Origin: Natrarchaeobius oligotrophus
GTDB taxonomy: Archaea; Halobacteriota; Halobacteria; Halobacteriales; Natrialbaceae
Reading direction: 5' to 3'
Assembly: GCF_003841465.1 (NCBI RefSeq)
Contig: NZ_REFZ01000013.1
Location: 20,550 to 84,549, forward strand
DNA: 64,000 bases
Of this stretch, positions 32,745 through 42,700 are shown one piece after another; within the stretch, counting starts at the first letter, position 1, and every line of letters starts with the position of its first letter. The position numbers were made by a program, and so were the translations under genes. The notes beneath the pieces are model-generated. The model was not told the DNA's origin, did no database searches, and saw only the letters and a list, made by a program, of their open reading frames with translations.

Positions 32745-33497
32745 ATGGACGCCGCCACAGTCGACGACCTGTTCGCCCGGGACCGCCGCGACGATCGGAC
32801 GGCGCTGGTCGACGCGACGGGCCGCGAGTTCGACGTCCACTGGCTCTGTACGACGTCCTGGAAGTCGGGTAACTTCCTCCGTCACGCGGGGGTCCGCGAG
32901 GGCGTCACGGTCGGCGTCGTGGGGGAGGGCCCGCTCGCGCTCGTCGCCTTCTTCGGAACGACGCTCCTCGAGGCCGCCACGCGGTTCGATCCGCCCGAAA
33001 ATCTCGAGGACGAAGACGACTTCCGCGCGCTCGTCGCACCGGTCTCCGACCTCGAGTCCGGCGAGTACGAACTGCCGCGGGGGGCCCAGCGAGTGGGGTA
33101 CGGCGACCGACCGGCCGAGCCCGACGTCCACCACTTCGACGCCGGCCTCTGGAGCGAGAATCCGTCGTTTCCGCCGCTATCGGTCGATCCCCAGACGCCG
33201 CTTCTGACCGACGGCGACCGGACCGTGAGCCACGCCGGCGCGCTCGAGGCGGCCCGTGGAGTGATCGACGAGTTCGGCCTCGCGGCCGGCGACCGCGTGG
33301 TCGTTCGCGCTCCCTTCTCGCGGGTCGAAACCGTCGTCGCAGGCGTGATCGCGCCGCTCGTCGCCGACGGCGTGATCGTCCTCGCCGACGACGCGGATTC
33401 GGACCGGGCCGAACCGGAGCCACGGGGCGAGTACGCGGTCTCGAGAGCGTCGGTTCCCGAAGCCGAGCGCATCGATCCAACCGGTACGATCGACTGA
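32745..33497 (+). CDS. Acyl-CoA-synthetase-like fragment protein, haloarchaeal (250 aa)
   Basis: The protein looks like isolated pieces of an ANL-type ligase N-terminal domain. DRTALVDATGREFDVHWLCTTSWKSGNFLR and GVREGVTVGVVGEGPLALVAFFGTTLLEAA resemble the start of acyl-CoA synthetases. A second copy-like half follows (TPLLTDGDRTVSHAGALEAARGVIDEFGLAAGDRVVVRAP, then VVAGVIAPLVADGVIVLAD). The ATP-binding and catalytic-lysine motifs are absent, so it cannot be an active ligase. It starts at the ATG at 32745, 74 bases after dnaJ. A regulatory or CoA/acyl-sensing role is conceivable but unsupported. Confidence 0.72.
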   Translation: MDAATVDDLFARDRRDDRTALVDATGREFDVHWLCTTSWKSGNFLRHAGVREGVTVGVVGEGPLALVAFFGTTLLEAATRFDPPENLEDEDDFRALVAPVSDLESGEYELPRGAQRVGYGDRPAEPDVHHFDAGLWSENPSFPPLSVDPQTPLLTDGDRTVSHAGALEAARGVIDEFGLAAGDRVVVRAPFSRVETVVAGVIAPLVADGVIVLADDADSDRAEPEPRGEYAVSRASVPEAERIDPTGTID

Positions 33498-33572
33498 GAC
33501 GACTCTCACGGTCGCGAAACGGTCACGGCCGCCGGAAAAACGGTTTTCCGTCCGATCGTGGACGGTTCGCGT

Positions 33573-34145
33573 ATGACCGACGTCGTCATCGTCGGCGGTG
33601 GTCCCGCCGGCCTGAGCGCAGCGCTGTTCACCGCGAAAAACGGCCTCGAGACGGTCGTTTTCGATACGGACGAGACGTGGATGCACAAGGCCCACCTGTT
33701 CAATTACCTCGGCGTTCGTAGCCTCAGCGGCGACGAATTCGTGGAACTTGCGCGCGGACAGGTGCGCGACCGCACCGGCGACGTGCGCGTGGGCGAGGAA
33801 GTGACCGGCGTGGATCGGACGGACGGCGGGTTCGAGATCGAGACCGACGACGGCGAGTACGACGCGGAGTACGTCGTCCTCGCGACCGGCACCGATCGGT
33901 CCGTAGCCGAGGACCTCGGGTGCGAGTTCGACGACGACGGCACCGTCAGCGTCGACCAGGACATGGAGACGAGCGTCGAGAACCTGTACGCGACGGGGGC
34001 GATGGTGAGAGCTGAGAAGTGGCAGGCCGTGATCGCCGCGGGCGACGGTGCGGCGGCGGCGCTCGACGTCCTCAGCGAGGAACGCGGCGAACACTTCCAC
34101 GACTTCGACACGCCCGCCGACGTTCCCTCGCTTCGATCCGAGTGA
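33573..34145 (+). CDS. Small FAD-dependent thioredoxin-reductase-like flavoprotein
   Basis: The 190-residue protein has a single FAD-binding fold: the N-terminal VVIVGGGPAGLSAALFTAKNGLETVVFD, the middle YVVLATGTDRS and the C-terminal METSVENLYATGAMVRAEKWQAVIAAGDGAAAALDVL. The C-terminal motif is that of thioredoxin-reductase-type proteins. It lacks the NADPH domain and the CxxC redox centre of true thioredoxin reductases, so it is a reduced form known in haloarchaea. It probably binds FAD; the partner is unknown. Palindromic element copy 6 follows 13 bases after the stop. Confidence 0.85.
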   Translation: MTDVVIVGGGPAGLSAALFTAKNGLETVVFDTDETWMHKAHLFNYLGVRSLSGDEFVELARGQVRDRTGDVRVGEEVTGVDRTDGGFEIETDDGEYDAEYVVLATGTDRSVAEDLGCEFDDDGTVSVDQDMETSVENLYATGAMVRAEKWQAVIAAGDGAAAALDVLSEERGEHFHDFDTPADVPSLRSE

Positions 34146-34158
34146 GCCACCACCTGAT

Positions 34159-34235
34159 ACGGATTACTGTCCCGATGTACGGGTGCACCCGCAGCCCGTG
34201 TCGCGTGTGCGCTGGAACTGACGGACAGTAAACCG
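34159..34235. repeat. Dispersed palindromic element, copy 6
   Basis: The left arm ACGGATTACTGTCCCGATGT continues to ACGGGTGCACCCGC. The right arm, reverse-complemented, is ACGGTTTACTGTCCGTCAGT and continues to TCCAGCGCACACGC. The boundaries are CCTGATACGG and CCGTATGAC, nearly identical to copy 2. The TGA of this copy is not used as a stop because the preceding gene ends 10 bases earlier. Confidence 0.85.
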
Positions 34236-34339
34236 TATGACTCCGGGCGAACCGTCCGCCGGGTGCGGCCAGATCCGCCCGCGGATTCCCTGCGTGTTCG
34301 TGGACCAGCGTTAACGGCCTCCCCGATGGCGGTCGCAAC

Positions 34340-34846
34340 ATGAGTATGGATAGCCTCGAGGAGCTGTTCGTCCACAGGCTCGCCCAGCAGTACTACGTCG
34401 AACAGGAACTCGTCGACGCACTCGACGAGATGGCGATCGACGCCACGAACGAAAGGCTGAGCCGAGGGTTCACGGACCACCGCGACGAGACGAGGACGCA
34501 GGTCGAGCGGATCGAGGACGTCTTCGCCGCCCTCGACAGGCCGGCGGAGGCGCGGGACTCGCCCGTCCTCGATGCACTCGAAGAGGAGCGACGCGACTTA
34601 GAGCGCGAGATCACCGACGACGACCTGCGGAATATGGTCTACTTAAACGCCGGGATGACGACCGAGCGCTTCGAGATGACTGCGTACGAGAGGCTGTCGA
34701 CGATGGCGGGTGAACTCGGCTACGGCGACGCCGTGCGAAAGCCCCTCGAGTCGAACTACGACGAGGAGAAAGCGGCCTACCGGGAGCTCTCCGCGATGGA
34801 GACGGCTTCGGAGCTGAAGTCGCTCTGGGAGCGGTTGACGCCGTGA
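34340..34846 (+). CDS. DUF892/YciF-like ferritin-fold protein
   Basis: The 168-residue all-helical protein begins MSMDSLEELFVHRLAQQYYVEQELVDALDEM, the usual start of DUF892 stress proteins. The helices with ERLSRGFTDHRDETRTQVERIEDVF and LRNMVYLNAGMTTERFEMTAYERL supply the E and H residues expected of a di-iron ferritin-like core. Related bacterial YciE/YciF proteins are stress-induced. Its role in haloarchaea is unknown. The start is the ATG at 34340; an ATG two codons later is also possible. The hydrolase gene follows after 16 bases, so the two may be co-transcribed. Confidence 0.87.
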   Translation: MSMDSLEELFVHRLAQQYYVEQELVDALDEMAIDATNERLSRGFTDHRDETRTQVERIEDVFAALDRPAEARDSPVLDALEEERRDLEREITDDDLRNMVYLNAGMTTERFEMTAYERLSTMAGELGYGDAVRKPLESNYDEEKAAYRELSAMETASELKSLWERLTP

Positions 34847-34862
34847 TGCGGAGGGTTCCGTC

Positions 34863-35744
34863 GTGATACCGATCCAGCGGTTCGCCGACCCGACGAGGGC
34901 CGTTCGAGCGGCCGGCTGCGAGACCGGGACGCTTCCCGGCGGCCATCCGTACGTGCGCGCCGGTTCGAAGCCCCGGTCGCTCGTCGTCCTGCCGGGATTC
35001 GGCGACGCGATGTTCTCCGGCGACTATCCGCCGTTTTCGGGGTGGGCGCTCGCGTCCTACTTCGCTCGCTACCTCCGGACGCACGAGATCTACCTGCTGA
35101 GCAGGCCCCGCAAGCTGCCGCCGGGCTACGGGCCCGCCGACGCAGTCGAGACTCACGCCCGGGCGCTCGAGGCGATCGTCGACGCCGGCGGGACGATCGA
35201 CGTGATCGGCATCTCGATGGGCGGGCTGATCGGACAGGCTCTCGCCCGGCGGCGGCCGGATCTCGTCGATCGGCTCGTCCTGGCGAACAGCGCCGCTCGA
35301 CTCGACGACGGCGCTCGACCGGCGATCCGTCGATTCGAGCGGTACGCGCGCGAACGCGACTGGGCGGCGATCAGGGCCGACCTCGCCGCGGCGATGTTCG
35401 CGGACGGACGCGCGGTCGCTTACCCGCTCGCGGCTCGGACCGTCGGCCGATTCCTCCAGGCGCGACCCGCGGAACCGGCTGACGTGAGTCGATCGCTCGC
35501 GTTCGTTCGGCGGTTCGACGGACGCGACGAACTGGCGGACGTCGAGCGGCCGACGCTCGTCTTCGGCGGCGAACGCGATCCGTACTTCACGGCCGAGCGC
35601 ACGCGGGAGACGGCGGAGGCACTGCCCCGCGGCGAACTCGAGCTCGTCCCGGGGGCCAAACACGGCGCGTTCCACGAGCGCAAGGCGACGTTCGACTCCA
35701 GCGTGCGCTCGTTTTTCGAGCGGAGTACCGCGCCCGGAGAGTGA
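34863..35744 (+). CDS. Alpha/beta hydrolase
   Basis: The 293-residue hydrolase starts at a GTG. It has the oxyanion-loop region SLVVLPGFGDAMFSG, the nucleophile elbow GISMGG with S118, the acid in FGGERDPYFTAERT and the catalytic histidine in PGAKHGAFHE. YLLSRPRKLPPGYGPADAVETHAR lies between strands. Fold and triad are complete. The substrate is unknown; most similar proteins are annotated as esterases or lipases without proof. The gene starts only 16 bases after the DUF892 gene. Confidence 0.9.
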   Translation: MIPIQRFADPTRAVRAAGCETGTLPGGHPYVRAGSKPRSLVVLPGFGDAMFSGDYPPFSGWALASYFARYLRTHEIYLLSRPRKLPPGYGPADAVETHARALEAIVDAGGTIDVIGISMGGLIGQALARRRPDLVDRLVLANSAARLDDGARPAIRRFERYARERDWAAIRADLAAAMFADGRAVAYPLAARTVGRFLQARPAEPADVSRSLAFVRRFDGRDELADVERPTLVFGGERDPYFTAERTRETAEALPRGELELVPGAKHGAFHERKATFDSSVRSFFERSTAPGE

Positions 35745-35888
35745 ACCGGCTCGCGGCGGCCACTCGTGGACCGTACCTGACGCGTCCGGATCGAGGCCCA
35801 GCCTGCACGGGCAGCAGGTACCGACGCGTGCCGGTACGGCGCGTTCGACCCGCAAACGCTTTTGGCCGCACGTTCCCTACGTCGAATC

Positions 35889-36500
35889 ATGTACGTGCGG
35901 GACGCGAAAAACAGAGAGGAGGTCTGGCTGCTCGAGCACATCGAGGCGATGGGGCTCGACGACACGGCGTTCCGCTCGCGCGACTACGTCGTCGCGGTCG
36001 ACGAGGAGTCCGGCGAGAAGGCCGGATTCGGTCGAATTCGCATCCACAAGCTCGACGGCGCGTCGATCGACGACGAGCGTGCGAGCGGAGGCGAGGTCTG
36101 CGAGCTGACCAGCATCGGCGTTCTCGAGGGGTGGCGCGAACAGGGCGTCGGCGCACACGTCGTCGAGCGGTTGCTCGAGTACGCGGGCGATCAGGGATTC
36201 GAGACCGTTTACGCGCTGACCGGTGAGGGGGCGTACCTCGCCCAGTTCGGCTTCCAGCGGATCGACGAGTCCCGGCTGCCGGAGCCCCTTCGAGACCGGC
36301 TGGACGCCAAGCGAGAGGGGGTCGACCCCGACGCGGTCCCGCTGTCGATCGAGGTCGAGGCGTTCCAGATGCCCGAGCGGCTGCGCGAAGCGTTCAAGCG
36401 AGCGCCGGAAGGTCGGGACGAGGTTTCGAACGACGAGACGCCCGAGGACTTCGGCATCGATCCCGAGTCGGCGACGTACAAGTACGACACCGGTCGGTAG
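35889..36500 (+). CDS. GNAT-family acetyltransferase
   Basis: The 203-residue protein contains the GNAT acetyl-CoA-binding signature [28 protein letters not shown], with the R/Q-x-x-G-x-G/A pattern as REQGVGA. Strand 5 follows ([24 protein letters not shown]). A C-terminal extension of about 60 residues ([24 protein letters not shown]) is charged and probably flexible. I place the start at the ATG at 35889 ([22 protein letters not shown]). It ends 43 bases before the methylmalonyl-CoA mutase gene on the same strand and may share its transcript. The substrate could be a protein or small amine. Confidence 0.87.
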   Translation: MYVRDAKNREEVWLLEHIEAMGLDDTAFRSRDYVVAVDEESGEKAGFGRIRIHKLDGASIDDERASGGEVCELTSIGVLEGWREQGVGAHVVERLLEYAGDQGFETVYALTGEGAYLAQFGFQRIDESRLPEPLRDRLDAKREGVDPDAVPLSIEVEAFQMPERLREAFKRAPEGRDEVSNDETPEDFGIDPESATYKYDTGR

Positions 36501-36543
36501 CACTCACCAACTTTCAAGCCACCCCCCACCATCCGTATTCATA

Positions 36544-38226
36544 ATGTTTGATCCTGAAGATCTCGAGGAGATCCGCGCCGCCCGTGAGGAGTGGTGCGAG
36601 GAGGCGGTCGAACCCGTCGTCGATCGATTCGGCGAGCGACGGGAGACGTTCACGACGGACACCGGCGGACAGGAGGTCGATCGATTGTACACGCCGGCCG
36701 ACGTCTCGGAGCTGGACTACCGGGAGGACCTCGGCTTTCCGGGCGAACCACCCTACACCCGGGGCGTCTACTCGACGGGCTACCGCGGGCGGCTGTGGAC
36801 GATGCGCCAGTACGCCGGTTTCTCGACGCCGGCGGATACCAACGAGCGGTACCACTACTTGCTGGATCAGGGCCAGACCGGCCTCTCGATGGCGTTCGAC
36901 CTGCCCACCCAGATGGGCTACGATTCCGACGACGAGATGGCCGCCGGCGAGGTCGGGAAGGCGGGCGTGGCGATCGACTCCCTCGCGGACATGGAGACCG
37001 TCTTCGACGGCATTCCGCTCGACGAGGTTTCGACGTCGATGACGATCAACGCGCCGGCGTCCGTCTTGCTCGCGATGTACGTCGCGGTGGGCGACCTGCA
37101 GGGCGTCGATCGCAGCGAGCTTCGCGGGACGATCCAGAACGACCTCCTCAAGGAGTACATCGCCCGGAACACCTACATCTACCCGCCCGGCCCCTCGATG
37201 CGGATCATCACGGACATCTTCGAGTTCTGTGCGGCCGAGACGCCGAAGTTCAACACGATCTCGATCTCGGGCTACCACATCCGCGAAGCGGGTTCGACGG
37301 CCGCACAGGAGCTCGCGTTCACCCTCGGCAACGGCATCGAGTACGTCGAGGCGGCGATCGACGCCGGGCTCGACGTCGACGAGTTCGCCCCCCAGCTGTC
37401 GTTTTTCTTCAACGGTCACAACAACATCTTCGAGGAGGTCGCGAAGTTCCGCGCAGCCAGACGGATGTGGCACGACGTCATGGAAGAGCGGTTCGACGCG
37501 CAGAACCCGAAATCGAAACAGCTCAAGTTCCACACCCAGACCGCCGGCTCGATGCTCACCGCCCAGCAGATCGAGAACAACGTCGTGCGAGTCGCCTACC
37601 AGGCGCTGGCCGCCGTTCTCGGGGGCACCCAGAGCTTGCACACGAACGGCAAGGACGAGGCGCTCGCCCTTCCGACCGAGGAGTCGGTTCGCACCGCGCT
37701 TCGCACCCAGCAGATCCTCGCCCACGAGTCCGGCGCGGCCGACACGATCGACCCCCTCGCCGGCAGCTACTACGTCGAGTCGCTGACCGACGAGGTCGAG
37801 GCCGAGGCCTACGAGATCCTCGAGGCGGTCGACGACCGCGGCGGCATGCTCGAGGCGGTCGAACAGCAGTGGGTCCAGCGTCAGATTCAGGACACCGCCT
37901 TCGACCGCCAGCGCGAGATCGAGGAGGGCGAGCGGATCATCGTCGGCGTCAACGAGTTCGAGGTCGACGAAGAGCCCGAGATGGACGTCCAGGAGGTCAC
38001 CCGGGAGGACGAGAAGCGACAGATCGACCACCTCCAGTCCGTCCGGGCCGAGCGCGACGACGAGGCCGTCGACGCCGCGCTCGAGGCGCTGCGCGACGCG
38101 GCGCGGGGTGACGAGAACCTGATGCCGTACATCGTCGACGCGGTGAAAGCGTACGCGACCGTCGGGGAGATCTGTAACGTCATGCGCGACGAGTTCGGCG
38201 AGTACCAGCCCGGCGGCGCGGTCTGA
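36544..38226 (+). CDS. Methylmalonyl-CoA mutase, catalytic (large) subunit
   Basis: The 560-residue protein is the TIM-barrel half of an adenosylcobalamin-dependent mutase that interconverts methylmalonyl-CoA and succinyl-CoA. Signatures include [73 protein letters not shown] and [21 protein letters not shown]. It lacks the C-terminal B12-binding domain, which in haloarchaea is a separate small subunit; no such gene is next to it. The start ATG is at 36544. The cofactor would come from the adenosyltransferase at 5042-5575. The enzyme functions in propionyl-CoA use or in the methylaspartate or related carbon cycles. Confidence 0.94.
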   Translation: MFDPEDLEEIRAAREEWCEEAVEPVVDRFGERRETFTTDTGGQEVDRLYTPADVSELDYREDLGFPGEPPYTRGVYSTGYRGRLWTMRQYAGFSTPADTNERYHYLLDQGQTGLSMAFDLPTQMGYDSDDEMAAGEVGKAGVAIDSLADMETVFDGIPLDEVSTSMTINAPASVLLAMYVAVGDLQGVDRSELRGTIQNDLLKEYIARNTYIYPPGPSMRIITDIFEFCAAETPKFNTISISGYHIREAGSTAAQELAFTLGNGIEYVEAAIDAGLDVDEFAPQLSFFFNGHNNIFEEVAKFRAARRMWHDVMEERFDAQNPKSKQLKFHTQTAGSMLTAQQIENNVVRVAYQALAAVLGGTQSLHTNGKDEALALPTEESVRTALRTQQILAHESGAADTIDPLAGSYYVESLTDEVEAEAYEILEAVDDRGGMLEAVEQQWVQRQIQDTAFDRQREIEEGERIIVGVNEFEVDEEPEMDVQEVTREDEKRQIDHLQSVRAERDDEAVDAALEALRDAARGDENLMPYIVDAVKAYATVGEICNVMRDEFGEYQPGGAV

Positions 38227-38310
38227 CCCGCCTCGGCCGCTCCAGTCGACGCGGCGTCCGCGCCGAAATCAGGCCGAGAATTAACGTCCCGAGGCGACGA
38301 CGCTCGAGGT

Positions 38311-39144
38311 ATGACCGACGCGTTCCCCATCGATCCCGTCTCGGTCGGCGGCGCCCAGATCCCGAAACTCGGCTTCGGAACGGCCCGGATGACCGGCGAC
38401 GAGTGCAAGCGCGCCGTCGAAACCGCGCTCTCGGCCGGCTACCGTCACGTCGACACGGCACAGATGTACGACAACGAGGCCGCCGTCGGGCGAGCGATCG
38501 CGGACAGCGACGTCGATCGCGACGAAATCTTCGTCGTCACCAAGGTCCATCCCGATAACGCCGCGCGCGAGGACGTCCTCGAGTCGACGCGACGGAGTCT
38601 CGGACGCCTCTCGCTCGAGACGGTCGACCTGCTCTTGCTCCACGCGCCGAGCGAGCGCGCACCGCTCTCCGAGACGCTGGGCGCGATGAACGAACTTCAG
38701 GACGACGGACGGGTCGAGCACGTCGGCGTCAGCAACTTCTCGATCGAGCAGCTCGAGCGCGCGATCGAGCTGTCTGAGACGCCGATCGTCGCAAATCAGG
38801 TGAAGTACCACCCCTATCACCGCCAGGACGAATTGCTCGAGTACTGCGTCGACCGCGACGTCTGTCTGACGGCGTACAGCCCGCTCGCGGAGGGTGCCGT
38901 CGTCGGCGACGACCGCCTCACGGAGGTCGGCGCGTCTCACGGCAAGTCTGCACCGCAGGTCGCACTCCGGTGGTTGCTCCAGCAACCCGCCGTGTCGGCG
39001 ATCCCCAAGGCCTCGAGTCGCGAACATATCGAAACGAACGCGGCGCTGTTCGACTTCGAGCTATCGACGGAGGAGATGCAGTCGGTGTCGGAACTCGGCG
39101 ACGGCCGCTGGAAGCGGCTCGCGGCCAGACTCGGGGTCGAGTGA
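38311..39144 (+). CDS. Aldo/keto reductase
   Basis: The 277-residue (beta/alpha)8 enzyme reduces aldehydes or ketones with NADPH. It shows LGFGTARM, then GYRHVDTAQMYDNEAAVG with D48 and the proton donor Y53, K78 in IFVVTKVHP and H111 in LLLLHAPSE, which make the full catalytic tetrad. The C-terminal SAIPKASSREHIETNAALFDF is the usual NADP-binding element. It is close to the 2,5-diketo-gluconate-reductase-like branch. The gene stands alone 84 bases after the mutase gene. The physiological substrate is unknown. Confidence 0.93.
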   Translation: MTDAFPIDPVSVGGAQIPKLGFGTARMTGDECKRAVETALSAGYRHVDTAQMYDNEAAVGRAIADSDVDRDEIFVVTKVHPDNAAREDVLESTRRSLGRLSLETVDLLLLHAPSERAPLSETLGAMNELQDDGRVEHVGVSNFSIEQLERAIELSETPIVANQVKYHPYHRQDELLEYCVDRDVCLTAYSPLAEGAVVGDDRLTEVGASHGKSAPQVALRWLLQQPAVSAIPKASSREHIETNAALFDFELSTEEMQSVSELGDGRWKRLAARLGVE

Positions 39145-39212
39145 GGACCTCGAGAGGGGCAAGCGGCGTGCATCCGGATCGATACCGAACGCCGCGACCC
39201 GAGACCGGGGCG

Positions 39213-39527
39213 TTACCTGAGCTGAACGGCAGTGCCGTACGCCATCACTTCCGAGCCGCCCTCGGTGATCTGGGAGGTCTCGAGGCGGACGTTGACGACG
39301 GCGTCGGCGCCCATCTCCTCGGCGTCGGCTTCCATCCGCGCGATGGCTTCGTCACGAGCTTTCGTGAGCAGGTCCGAGTACGCCTTGAGTTCGCCGCCGA
39401 AGACGTTTCTGATCCCTTGCGTGATGTCGCGTCCGACGTTCCTGGCCTCGACCGTGTTGCCGCGGGCGATTCCCAGCACCTCGACGACCTCGCCGTCGGG
39501 GACGGTCTCCGTGTTCGATATGTACAT
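39213..39527 (-). CDS. YbjQ/UPF0145-family protein
   Basis: The 104-residue protein starts MYISNTETVPDGEVVEVLGIARG and has GRDITQGIRNVFGGELKAYSDLLTKARDEAIARMEADAEEMGADAVVNVRLETS, the full consensus of the YbjQ family. YbjQ proteins form pentameric rings of unknown role, with suggested heavy-metal or small-ligand binding. The start is the ATG at 39525-39527; translation upstream of it is through the AT-rich gltB promoter zone. It diverges from the glutamate synthase gene. Confidence 0.93.
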   Translation of the reverse strand: MYISNTETVPDGEVVEVLGIARGNTVEARNVGRDITQGIRNVFGGELKAYSDLLTKARDEAIARMEADAEEMGADAVVNVRLETSQITEGGSEVMAYGTAVQLR

Positions 39528-39625
39528 ACCGATGTCACTTACCCGTCGGATCGTATAGGTTTTCCCCACGCGACGTGGCCGGCCGAATCGGCCGCGGACG
39601 GGGGAAGTGTAATTACAAATCAATC

Positions 39626-39672
39626 GGAATCGTATTCCTTAAATTCGATTATATGTGTCTATAATACATATA
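39626..39672 (+). promoter_or_regulatory. gltB promoter region with two palindromes
   Basis: The stretch holds GGAAT-CGT-ATTCC, a perfect 13-base palindrome (39626-39638), then TTAAATT (a possible TATA element) and TATATGT-N9-ACATATA (39650-39672), an inverted repeat with 7-base arms. The first palindrome contains GGAA-N5-TTCC, close to the GGAA-N6-TTCC operator of the nitrogen repressor NrpR in methanogens. Both lie 47-93 bases before the gltB start codon. The regulator is not identified. Confidence 0.5.
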
Positions 39673-39718
39673 GTCATAATGGGGTAGCCTCATATATCGC
39701 CTCTCGCTACCGCAGTGT

Positions 39719-42700
39719 ATGTCACAGCCACGTAGCGCGCCATCCGCCGAGTCCGCACAGGGGCTCGCGGATCCGACTGATGCCCGGTCGAACTGCGGCG
39801 TCGGGGTCGTCATGGACCTCGACGGCGGTCGAAGCCACGGTATCGTCGCCGACGGACTCGAGTTGCTCGTCAACCTCGAACACCGCGGGACGACCGGTGC
39901 GGAAAAGAACACCGGCGACGGGGCCGGGATCGTACTCCAGACGCCCGACGCGTTCTTCCGGGACGTCCTCGACGTGGAGCTCCCGGAGACGTACGCCGTC
40001 GGTTCGGTCTTTCTCCCTCAGGACGAGACGGCGCGCGAGGAACTGATCTCGATTCTCGACGATGTCTTTTCGTCCTCCGACCTCGACGTGCTGACCTGGC
40101 GGGACGTGCCGACGGACAACGACGACCTCGGACGGACGGCGATCGAATCCGAGCCGGACGTCAGACAGGTGTTCGTCGCCCCCGACGACGACGTCGACGG
40201 GGACGCCTTCGATCGCAGACTTTACGTCGCCCGGCGGGCGCTCGAGAACGCCGTCGAAGACTGCGACGTCGACGGTTCGGACCGATTCTACGTCTGTTCG
40301 CTCGACTCGAAGACCGTCGTCTACAAGGGACTGCTCAAGGGCGAGCAGGTCGCCTCCTACTACCCCGACCTGACCGACGAGCGATTCGAGTCGACGTTCG
40401 TCATGGTTCACGAGCGCTTCTCGACGAACACGCTCGGCGCCTGGCACCTCGCACACCCGTACCGGAACGTCGTCCACAACGGCGAGTTCAACACGATCCA
40501 GGGGAACGTCAACTGGATGCGAGCCCGGGAAACCGACCTCGAGAGCGACGTCATCGACGACCTCGACGCCGTGAAGCCGGTGATCAACGATCCCGACCAG
40601 TCCGACACCGCGAGCGTCGACAACGCGCTCGAACTCCTGATGCACGACGGCCGCGACCTGGCGCACGCGCTGCGCATGCTCGTGCCCGAAGCCTGGCGGG
40701 GCGACGAGTCGATGGACGAAGACCGCAAAGACTGGTACGACTTCCACGCCTCGCTGGTCGAGCCCTGGGACGGCCCCGCGCTCGTCGCGGCGACCGACGG
40801 CGAACGCGTCGGCGCGGTGCTCGACCGCAACGGGCTGCGCCCGTGTCGGTACGACGTGACGACGGACGGCCGGCTGATCGTGGCCAGCGAGGCGGGAGCG
40901 CTCGAGACGCCGCCCGAGGAGATCGACGAACGGGGACGGCTCCAGCCCGGACAGCTCTTTCTCGCGGACCCGAACGAGGGGCGAGTCGTTCCGGACGAGG
41001 AAGTGTTCGACCGACTCACCGACGACCGCTACGGCGAGTGGATCGACCGCGAACAGGTTCACCTCGACGACGTGCGGACGACCGGCGACAGTTCGCCACG
41101 TCGGCCTGTCTCGGAGCTTCGCGACCACCAGGCCGCGTTCGGCTACACCCACGACGAACTCGAGAACCTGATCGAACCGATGACCCAGAAGGGGAAGGAT
41201 CCGGTCGGCTCGATGGGCGACGACACGCCGCTTTCGGTTCTCACGGAGTTCAACCGGCCGCTGTTTTCGTACTTCAAACAGCTGTTCGCGCAGGTCACTA
41301 ACCCGCCGCTCGACTACATCCGCGAGGAGCTGGTCACCTCGATGGAGAGCCGGCTGGGCCACCAGCGGAACCTGCTCGACGAGTCGCCCGAGCACGCACG
41401 TCAGCTCGTCCTCGACTCGCCGATCCTCACCGACGCGGAACTCGAGGCGATCCGGGAGTGCGCCGCGAACGGCATCACGGCCGCGACGATCGACGTCACG
41501 TACGAGCCCGAACGCGACGAGGCCGGTTCCGACCTCGAGGCGGCGATCGAACGCGTCCGCGAGGACGTCGTGGAGGCGATCGAGGACGGCCACGAGGTGA
41601 TCGTCCTCTCGGATCGCGCCGTCGGCGAGGATCGGCTGGCGATTCCGAGTCTGCTCGCGACGGGGAGCGTCCACCACCACCTCGTTCGAAACGGGTTGCG
41701 AAACCACGTCGGCCTGGTCGTCGAGTCCGGCGATCCCCGGACGGTCCACCACTTCGCGACGCTCGTCGGCTACGGAGCCGGTGCCGTCAACCCGTATCTC
41801 GCCTACCAGACCATCGAGGACCTCACCGCCGGACCGGACGGTGCCGACACCGAGGTGGCCGTCGACGCCTACGTCGGCGCGGTCGAGGACGGGCTGTTGA
41901 AGATCATGGCCAAGATGGGAATCTCGACCGTCGAGAGCTACCAGGGGGCCCAGATCTTCGAAGCCGTCGGCCTCGATTCCGACCTCGTCGCCGAGTACTT
42001 CGAGGGCACCGAGAATCGGACCGAGGGTATCGGTCTCGCCGAGATCGAAGCCGACGTCCGGGAGCGACACGCGACCGCCTTCGGCGACGACGAGTCGAAT
42101 CTGGACCGCCACGGCGAGTTCGAGCACCGCTCGAACGGCATTCACCACCAGTGGAACCCGGAGACGGTCGGCACGCTCCAGCAGGCCGTCCGATCGAACG
42201 ACTACGAACGCTACTGCGAGTTCGCGGAGCTGATTAACGATCAGAACCAGAATCTCCAGACGCTACGCGGGCTGCTCGCGTTCGATTCCGATCGCGAGCC
42301 CGTTCCGATCGAGGACGTCGAACCGGTCGCCGACGTCGTCGAGCGATTTTCGACCGCGGCGATGTCGCTGGGATCGCTCTCGCCCGAAGCACACGAGAAC
42401 AACTCGATCGCGATGAACCGCATCGGCGGCAAGTCGAACTCCGGCGAAGGTGGCGAGCCGCCCGAGCGGTTCGGAACCGAAAAAGAGTGTAACGTCAAGC
42501 AGGTCGCCTCGGGTCGGTTCGGCGTCACCTCGACGTATCTCTCGAGTGCGGACGAACTCCAGATCAAGATGGCCCAGGGCTCGAAGCCGGGCGAGGGCGG
42601 CCACCTTCCCGGCGAGAAGGTCAACGAGATGATCGCCCACGTGCGCAAGTCGACGCCGGGCGTCGGCCTCATCTCCCCGCCGCCGCTCCACGACATCTAC

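Noticed and set aside
39722..42148. 808-codon frame antisense to gltB
   Set aside because: Antisense artefact of skewed codon use; no motifs, while the sense strand is an unmistakable glutamate synthase.
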